Assembly: GCA_023443485.1 (NCBI GenBank)
Contig: JAEZUH010000001.1
Span: forward strand, 1-11,370
DNA from: Bacillota bacterium
Lineage (GTDB): Bacteria > Bacillota_I > Bacilli_A > RFN20 > CAG-826
Direction: 5' to 3'
Length of the DNA stretch: 11,370 nucleotides
This document shows, piece after piece, positions 6,679 to 11,370 of the stretch. The notes under the pieces were generated by a model. The model did not search any database, had not been told where the DNA came from, and worked only from the letters and a program-made list of their open reading frames with translations. The position numbers and the translations under genes are program-made. Each line of letters begins with the position of its first letter. The stretch's first letter is position 1.

Positions 6679-9289
6679 GTTTTACTCCTTTGGGGACTTG
6701 CATTGTTACGCAATGGATATTCCCTCCACCGATCAGTATTTCTTTGGATGAGATTTGAATGACTTCTTTCTCGGGGAAGATTGATTTAAATTGCTTCAAG
6801 GCAATCGCATCTTCTTTAACTCCAAAACCAGGAACGATGACAAAGCGATCACTTTGATAGAAGTTGATATAGGTCGCTAACAAGTTAGCGCCGGCTTTTC
6901 TGGGCTTAGCGCCATAACGGCTTGCCGAGTATATACCTTTAGCCTCTTTATTTGTGAGATAGATGGGGTTGGGCATTTTGACTTTGATCACTTTGATTGG
7001 TCGACCATGAGCATCTTTGGTCGATTCGAGAATCTTGAGAGCTCTAGTCGCTGCGTTATATTGAATTTTATCGGATGTCGATGGCCACGCTAATAAGACT
7101 TCACCAGGGCGAGAGAAGGCGACCATATTGTCGACATGTTCGTCGGTTTCATCGCCGATGATGCCATGAGGAATCCAAATAATATCATTAACTCCAAGGT
7201 AAACCTTGAGTGTCTCTTCAATTTCAGCTTTGGTAAGGTTGGGGTTGCGTCCCTTTGATAGGAAACAGGCTTCTGTGGCGATTAAAGTACCTTCGCCATC
7301 CGTGGTAATTGAACCACCTTCCATGACGAATGTTGCTAATCGATATGATTGAAGTTGTAATTTCTTGACGAGTTGACTGCCTAAAGCATCATCATCTTGA
7401 TAGTTCGTGTATAAACCATCGTAATCTCCACCCCAAGCATTAAAGCGGAAGTCAACACTGCGAATATCACCATGCTTATTGCGCAGGAAGATAAGCGTAT
7501 TATCGCGTGCCCAAGCGTCGTTATAGCGAACTTTGATGGGAATGACGTTTGGAATCTTTTCGAGCCAAGGAAGGCTCTTAGAATAGATAGAAGGGTGGAC
7601 TCCGACATACACCTTTTCGAACTTGGCGATTGTTTTGATGAGAATGCGGAATTCTTCAGTTGCTTCCCGAGCGTGATTCCGCCAGACATCTCTTCTAAAT
7701 GGTAATAAAACGATGGTCCCTTGATGTTTATCGCCTTCAAATGGTAAGTAATAGTTATCTCTTCGTGGCGTGGTCAATTCGTTCTTAACATAGTCATGGA
7801 GTTTCTTCTTATAGAAGGAGAAGTTTTTCCATCTCTCTTCATCGACGATTTCGACTAGTTCACAGTTATGATGGTTGCTTAAAATCGTGCATTGTTTGGC
7901 TAAGCCATCTTCGATTTGGAAAATGATGTCTTTAGAGAAGACTTCACCAGCTTGAATAACCGGGATGCCAGGAGGATAGATAACAATTGATTCTTTGCTG
8001 ATATGGTTTAAAGCTTGACGAAGAGTGACTTCTTTGCCGGGAGCGAAGAAAGCCGTTCTTGGTCTTGTGAGCATAAAACCATATTTAAAGGAGAAAGAAT
8101 GAAGGGGATAAGTTCTCGTTTTTTTAAAATGCTCTTTAGAGATACTCTTGAGAGCTTTGATTAAGGCATTGAGATGGGCATCAGTGGTTCCCAAGGCTAA
8201 GATACAAAGAACAACATAAGTTTCCGCTAATTCGACTTGGACATGATAACGGGTTTTTAAAAGGCGATATAATTCATAACCATTGATATCGAGGCGATCG
8301 AGTTCAATAAGAAGCTTCGTTTTGTCATAGTTAAAAGCTCCAGAGGATTTGAAATAATCTTTGCCTCGAACAATGAAACCGGGAATCTTGTTGATTTCTT
8401 CAAAAGCTCTTTCGCTGATGGAGACGACTCTTTTAGATATCTCTTCGCCATGCTCTTGAATATAGGCTCGCGCGGCATCCAAAGATCCAATCAACAAAGA
8501 ACTGGGGGAAGTCGTATTCATCAAGTTAAGAGTCTCTTGAATTTTGATATGGGAAACTAGATTACCTTGTAAAAGTAAAACGGATGATTGAGTGAGTGAA
8601 CCAGCGGTTTTATGGAAAGAGACGGCGCTGAGATCAGCTCCCGCATCCATCGCCGTGACAGGATCATTATTAGTTAAATAGTAATGAGCGCCATGAGCTT
8701 CATCGACGATCACCACCATGTTTCTTTCATGGGCGAATTCAACGATGGCTCGTAGATCGGCGATAACACCAAAATAAGTTGGGTTAATGACAACGACGGC
8801 TTTCGCCGATGGGTAGCGAAGGATCATTTTTTTATATTCTTCTAAAGAAGGTTGATTAGCAATTTCAATGTTTGAGTCAATATGGGGTTCGACATAAATC
8901 GGAACCGCACCTGACAACACTAATGAGTTGGTTAAAGACTTATGGACATTGCGAGGAATGATAATTTTATCGGTCGGTTTACAAATCGTCATCACCGCGG
9001 CGATTAAGCCAGAAGAAGTTCCGTTGATTAAAAAATAGGCGTAGTCTGCATGACAGACTTGCGCCATTAATTTCTCAGATTCCAAAATAACCCCAGAAGG
9101 GTGGGCTAAATTATCTAATCCGTAAGGAGCGTTAACATCACATTGATAAACTTTTTTGCCGATTAAAGCCGTCATTTCGTTTTTGATGTTACCCATGTGG
9201 TGACCGGGTACATCGAATGGCGAAATTCCTTCTTCAATATAGCTTTTTAAAGCATCCACAAAGGGAGTTTTAATGTCGCGTTTATCCAT
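6668..9289 (-). CDS. Arginine decarboxylase (SpeA-like) fused to agmatine deiminase (AguA)
   Basis: One 873-residue reading frame carries two complete enzymes. Residues 1 to about 470 are a fold-type-I Orn/Lys/Arg decarboxylase: FDVPGHH (25-31), YGLDNLAHP, GTSSG (90-94), DEAHGAH (196-202) and the PLP lysine Lys227 in SFHKT. Its small C-terminal domain has RTAFFAPGKEV and YPPGIPV. A short linker (about 472-505) leads to a full-length agmatine deiminase (about 506-873): LPFRRDVWR, Asp596 in ARD, VDFRFNAWGG, EGGS, RNPNLTK, His718-Val-Asp720 in DETDEHVDN, and catalytic Cys860 in GGGNIHC. Predicted chemistry is arginine to agmatine to N-carbamoylputrescine. Arginine specificity of the first half is inferred from the fusion; family members can use lysine or ornithine. 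No good Shine-Dalgarno precedes the ATG (only GAAGAA adjoining it), but the N-terminus aligns with SpeA starts. It lies 64 bases after cysE and overlaps aguB. Confidence 0.93.
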   Translation of the reverse strand: MDKRDIKTPFVDALKSYIEEGISPFDVPGHHMGNIKNEMTALIGKKVYQCDVNAPYGLDNLAHPSGVILESEKLMAQVCHADYAYFLINGTSSGLIAAVMTICKPTDKIIIPRNVHKSLTNSLVLSGAVPIYVEPHIDSNIEIANQPSLEEYKKMILRYPSAKAVVVINPTYFGVIADLRAIVEFAHERNMVVIVDEAHGAHYYLTNNDPVTAMDAGADLSAVSFHKTAGSLTQSSVLLLQGNLVSHIKIQETLNLMNTTSPSSLLIGSLDAARAYIQEHGEEISKRVVSISERAFEEINKIPGFIVRGKDYFKSSGAFNYDKTKLLIELDRLDINGYELYRLLKTRYHVQVELAETYVVLCILALGTTDAHLNALIKALKSISKEHFKKTRTYPLHSFSFKYGFMLTRPRTAFFAPGKEVTLRQALNHISKESIVIYPPGIPVIQAGEVFSKDIIFQIEDGLAKQCTILSNHHNCELVEIVDEERWKNFSFYKKKLHDYVKNELTTPRRDNYYLPFEGDKHQGTIVLLPFRRDVWRNHAREATEEFRILIKTIAKFEKVYVGVHPSIYSKSLPWLEKIPNVIPIKVRYNDAWARDNTLIFLRNKHGDIRSVDFRFNAWGGDYDGLYTNYQDDDALGSQLVKKLQLQSYRLATFVMEGGSITTDGEGTLIATEACFLSKGRNPNLTKAEIEETLKVYLGVNDIIWIPHGIIGDETDEHVDNMVAFSRPGEVLLAWPSTSDKIQYNAATRALKILESTKDAHGRPIKVIKVKMPNPIYLTNKEAKGIYSASRYGAKPRKAGANLLATYINFYQSDRFVIVPGFGVKEDAIALKQFKSIFPEKEVIQISSKEILIGGGNIHCVTMQVPKGVKHES

Positions 9290-9353
9290 TTCTTCATTAT
9301 GTTAATATTACTATTAGCGATATACAATAATTTTTTTAAAGTAGAGTCGAGTT

Positions 9354-10049
9354 TTACTTTTTTGTCCTCGAAGTAAGAACTAATTCGGGTTCCGGAAGAG
9401 TAACCCGATAGTTATCAGGAATTGACTTTAAAAGGAAGACGTTTGAACCTATTACACAGTTCTCACCAATGACAACTTCACCACCTAAGATAGATGCTCC
9501 AGCGTAGATGGTAACGTGATTTTTAATCGTCGGATGACGCTTCTGGCCTCTCAAGAGGCGACCTTTAGTTAAAGATAGGGCTCCGAGGGTAACACCTTGA
9601 TACATTTTGACATAGCTTCCGATGTCACTGGTCTCGCCGATAACGATACCAGTTCCATGATCGATAAAGAAAGGGGAAGCAATGTTGGCGCCTGGATGGA
9701 TATCAATGCCAGTAATAAAATGCGCATGCTCACTGATGATGCGAGCTTGGAGAGTGTAACCTAATCGATGAATGATATGAGCGAGGCGATGATAAGTGAT
9801 GGCCATATAGCCAGGATAGGCTAAAACAATCTCCTCTTTGCTATCGACAGCGGGATCGCTCTCATAGAAGAATTCTAAATCATCTTCGAGTTGTTTTTTA
9901 ATACTCGGTAAGTCGGCTAAAAAGATATTCACTTTCTTTTCATTGTCATCGATGTATTTTAAAAACAAGTCTTTGACGTCAACATCTTGCTTGCAGATGA
10001 GATAATCGCGTAAAGAATGGGCGAAAATAATGACTTTTTCTTTTACCAT
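9354..10049 (-). CDS. cysE: Serine O-acetyltransferase
   Basis: It transfers acetyl from acetyl-CoA to serine, giving O-acetylserine for CysK. The 231 residues have a helical N-terminal domain (about 1-110, with DPAVDSKEEIVLAYPG and YHRLAH) and a left-handed beta-helix of hexapeptide repeats. Key residues are present: Asp116 in GIDIHPG and Asp130-His131 in FFIDHGTG (the catalytic Asp-His pair of CysE). The style (FFYESDP, LAYPGYMAI, LRGQKRHPTI, IYAGASILGG) resembles the SAT form of Bacteroides and Entamoeba more than enteric CysE. The C-terminus ends in lysines without the terminal isoleucine that docks into CysK in classical cysteine-synthase complexes. Its ATG overlaps the cysK stop by 7 bases, with GAGGAG 10 bases upstream inside cysK. 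Confidence 0.95.
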   Translation of the reverse strand: MVKEKVIIFAHSLRDYLICKQDVDVKDLFLKYIDDNEKKVNIFLADLPSIKKQLEDDLEFFYESDPAVDSKEEIVLAYPGYMAITYHRLAHIIHRLGYTLQARIISEHAHFITGIDIHPGANIASPFFIDHGTGIVIGETSDIGSYVKMYQGVTLGALSLTKGRLLRGQKRHPTIKNHVTIYAGASILGGEVVIGENCVIGSNVFLLKSIPDNYRVTLPEPELVLTSRTKK

Positions 10050-10936
10050 GTGTAGCGGTCTCCTCGATCAGGGAAAATGACCACGACGTTTTTATCTTTT
10101 AAATCGTTCTTTTTAATGTATTGAATGGCACCTAATAAAGCCGCTCCACTGGAAAAGCCAATATCAATTCCTTCCACTTCACGAATGGTCTTTGCCATTT
10201 CGATACTTTCTAGGTCGTCGACATCTTCGATGTAGTCGATGATATTGCGATTTAAAGTATTGGGGATGAAGTTGGCGCTGATGCCTTGAATTTTGTGGGG
10301 TGCAGCAACTCCTTTAGTTAATAAGGGTGACTGAGCGGCTTCCACACCGACCGCCACTAAGGGTTTCTTTTGTTCAAGGAAGTATTTCTTCACACCGCTA
10401 ATCGTTCCACCCGTGCCAATGCCTGATACTAAAATATCAACATTGGGTAATTGTTTTAATATTTCTGGACCAGTTGTTAAATAATGGGCCATAGGGTTAT
10501 TTTGATCATCAAATTGACCGAAGATGAAGGAATTAGGAATCTCTTTAACTAATTCTTCGGCTTTCTTTTTGGTGTCGGCCATGCCACCTTTAACTAAGAC
10601 TAATTCACCACCATATCTACTCATCATGTCGCGGCGTTGTTGGCTCATGCTCTCGGGCATGACTAAAATTGCGCGATAGTTGAAGACATTATGGTAGAAG
10701 GCTAAAGCGATACCGGTGTTTCCTGAAGTTGCTTCAATAATCGTTGCACCTTCTTTTAAAAGGCCTTTTTTGACGTCTTCAAGCAACATGTTATAAACTG
10801 GGCGATCTTTGACTGAACCAGTTGGGTTCGTATTCTCGACTTTGGCGTAAAGGTGGCTTTTTAAGCCATATTTATGCTCAATTTTAAGTAGCCTAACTAC
10901 TTCGGTATTCCCGGGGATGTATTTTTTATTCATCAT
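10043..10936 (-). CDS. cysK: Cysteine synthase (O-acetylserine sulfhydrylase)
   Basis: This PLP enzyme of fold type II forms cysteine from O-acetylserine and sulfide. The 297 residues are normal for the family. Visible motifs are the PLP lysine Lys43 in NPTGSVKDRP, the substrate loop TSGNTG (70-75), the phosphate-binding GTGGT (174-178), HKIQGISANFIP (214-225) and GFSSGAA (260-266). The ending PDRGDRYTW departs from the usual PDSGERYLS. The Arg codon there forms part of the GAGGAG ribosome site for cysE. Start at 10936: GAGG lies 8 bases upstream, and a second ATG follows immediately. A terminator-like hairpin ends only 14 bases before the start, leaving no room for a promoter, so transcription presumably comes through from the small gene upstream. 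CBS-type enzymes are similar, but the partner cysE favours cysteine synthase. Confidence 0.95.
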   Translation of the reverse strand: MMNKKYIPGNTEVVRLLKIEHKYGLKSHLYAKVENTNPTGSVKDRPVYNMLLEDVKKGLLKEGATIIEATSGNTGIALAFYHNVFNYRAILVMPESMSQQRRDMMSRYGGELVLVKGGMADTKKKAEELVKEIPNSFIFGQFDDQNNPMAHYLTTGPEILKQLPNVDILVSGIGTGGTISGVKKYFLEQKKPLVAVGVEAAQSPLLTKGVAAPHKIQGISANFIPNTLNRNIIDYIEDVDDLESIEMAKTIREVEGIDIGFSSGAALLGAIQYIKKNDLKDKNVVVIFPDRGDRYTW

Positions 10937-10950
10937 TAATTTTTCCTCAT

Positions 10951-10976
10951 AAAAAGGCGGGCTTTGACGCTCCGCC
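10951..10976 (-). terminator. Terminator or attenuator hairpin between the small Cys4 gene and cysK
   Basis: On the minus strand GGCGG-A-GC, loop GTCAAA, GC-CCGCC gives seven G-C pairs with one bulged A, followed by five T. It starts 7 bases after the stop of the small gene and ends 14 bases before the cysK ATG. It is GC-rich in an AT-rich setting and has the form of a strong intrinsic terminator. Confidence 0.85.
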
Positions 10977-10983
10977 GATTCCT

Positions 10984-11142
10984 TTATTTTTCTTTGGCTA
11001 ATTTATGCGATACTTGTTGTTTGCACATTGGACAAATAGTAAAGCCTTCTGGTTTAAGGGGAGTCGTTTGGATTTCGTCCTCACTATAGGTATAAACAAA
11101 TCCGCAATAAGGACATCGAACTTCATAAACTTTGTTTGACAT
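10984..11142 (-). CDS. Small four-cysteine metal-knuckle (zinc-ribbon or rubredoxin-like) protein
   Basis: This 52-residue protein begins MSNKVYEVRCPYCGF and ends VSHKLAKEK. Two CxxC knuckles, Cys10/Cys13 (CPYCG) and Cys37/Cys40 (CPMC), are spaced as in a zinc ribbon or a shortened rubredoxin; the gap between knuckles is 23 residues, against about 29 in classical rubredoxin. This suggests one bound Zn or Fe, with aromatics (FVYTY) after the first knuckle. AAAGGAG lies 10 bases before the ATG, a likely -10 box (11178-11173) lies upstream, and a strong terminator follows the stop, so it has the full layout of a real short gene. Partner and role are unknown. It precedes cysK-cysE, which fits either a metal/sulfur role or chance. 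A different minus-strand frame is also open here but has no coding features. Confidence 0.82.
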   Translation of the reverse strand: MSNKVYEVRCPYCGFVYTYSEDEIQTTPLKPEGFTICPMCKQQVSHKLAKEK

Positions 11143-11172
11143 ATGACTGAGTCTCCTTTTTTCTTGATTGTA

Positions 11173-11208
11173 AGTATATCATTAAACTTTTTCATGCGGT
11201 AGTCGCAT
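11173..11208 (-). promoter_or_regulatory. Probable promoter of the small Cys4 gene (and possibly cysK-cysE), with inverted repeat
   Basis: On the minus strand TATACT (11178-11173) is a good -10 box placed about 31 bases before the ATG. The expected -35 position holds no good match (TACCGC). Overlapping that position is the inverted repeat ATGCG-N5-CGCAT (11194-11208), which could bind an activator or repressor. No other promoter is evident before cysK. Confidence 0.5.
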
Positions 11209-11235
11209 ACTCAAGGAATTATCGAAATTTTATAA

Positions 11236-11370
11236 TCACGATTTGATGTATGGATTATTTAAGATATAAGCTTTGCTTTCAATCATTTGGCCCATTTTGG
11301 TTTTATATTGATGAAGATAAGCGTATTTAAAACCAGCCTTTTCAATCACTCTTTGGGACCGGATATTATC
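11236..11370 (-). CDS. GNAT-family N-acetyltransferase, C-terminal fragment, cut by window edge
   Basis: The last 44 residues of a minus-strand gene are visible, starting DNIRSQRVIEKAGF and ending at a TGA stop. The pattern N-x-x-S-x-R-V-I-E-K-x-G-F is the late acetyl-CoA-fold motif of RimJ/RimL-type GNAT acetyltransferases. The gene's start and most of the domain are beyond the window, so the substrate cannot be inferred. The gap to the next gene is 93 bases with no strong terminator. The TGA stop is followed two codons later by TAA, so it does not by itself prove the genetic code, but with TGG used for tryptophan elsewhere the standard code is likely. Confidence 0.8.
   Translation of the reverse strand, partial: DNIRSQRVIEKAGFKYAYLHQYKTKMGQMIESKAYILNNPYIKS

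Noticed and set aside
7381..7740. 119-codon minus-strand frame inside the deiminase domain, and similar open frames within lon, tig and the fusion gene
   Set aside because: They are fully contained in strongly supported genes in other frames and have low-complexity, family-free translations.
6668..9289. Fusion as an artefact of a missed stop or assembly error
   Set aside because: The frame is continuous through a plausible linker, both domains are complete, and the only start is at the decarboxylase N-terminus. Read-level confirmation would still be useful.
9247..9297. Short upstream frame (starting MKKWINATLK) overlapping the start of the fusion gene
   Set aside because: It is 16 codons long without a Shine-Dalgarno. 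Overlap with the start codon of the fusion gene is expected by chance, so no claim of translational control is made.
9290..9353. Possible promoter for the polyamine genes in the 64-base gap
   Set aside because: The gap is very AT-rich and offers several poor -10-like words (TAATAT, TATATC) but no convincing -35 at proper spacing. Co-transcription with cysKE remains equally possible.
9326..9363. Plus-strand hairpin (AAAGTA/TACTTT with T-run) between cysE and the fusion gene
   Set aside because: It has a stem of only six A-T-rich pairs with a long loop, and no plus-strand gene ends there. On the minus strand it is followed by A, not T.
10998..11195. 65-codon minus-strand open frame over the small Cys4 gene
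   Set aside because: Its start lies upstream of the likely -10 box, it has no ribosome site, and its protein shows no family features. The other frame, with CxxC pairs and a strong Shine-Dalgarno, explains the locus.

Overview
The window comes from a low-GC member of the Bacillota. The best fit is a lineage close to the Mollicutes or Erysipelotrichia, for three reasons. A helical-repeat gene, trigger factor and Lon occur in the same order as I remember from Mycoplasma (MG237-tig-lon). The lon-engB junction matches that of Bacillus, but clpX is missing between tig and lon. Intergenic DNA is AT-rich, with strong GGAGG ribosome sites. Every tryptophan I checked is TGG and one gene appears to end in TGA, so the code looks standard. 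The placement is an inference from gene order and sequence style.

Left part (1-5055, all on the minus strand). A proteostasis cluster is transcribed right to left: a TPR-like/DUF3196-like protein, trigger factor, Lon protease and the ribosome-assembly GTPase EngB (cut by the window edge). The first gene has a good promoter and a structured leader of about 170 nt. A hairpin with a T-run followed at once by a second promoter separates it from tig-lon-engB.

Middle (5062-5814). The only plus-strand gene is yggS, the PLP-homeostasis protein. It diverges from the proteostasis cluster across a compact two-promoter region, and its mRNA is probably leaderless. It converges on aguB through a shared bidirectional terminator that contains the aguB stop codon.

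Right part (5803-11370, all on the minus strand). Read right to left: the tail of a GNAT acetyltransferase, a 52-residue four-cysteine metal-knuckle protein, cysK and cysE (cysteine synthesis), then a two-gene arginine-to-putrescine module. The module is the most striking content. One 873-residue polypeptide joins a fold-type-I (SpeA-like) decarboxylase to a complete agmatine deiminase, and it overlaps the gene for N-carbamoylputrescine amidase. Arginine to agmatine to N-carbamoylputrescine to putrescine would thus be encoded in reaction order by two overlapping genes. No agmatine/putrescine antiporter or carbamoyltransferase lies nearby, which suggests biosynthesis rather than energy-yielding agmatine catabolism.

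No rRNA, tRNA, CRISPR array, insertion sequence or phage gene is visible. No stretch longer than 300 bases lacks a gene; the longest gap is the divergent region 4887-5144.
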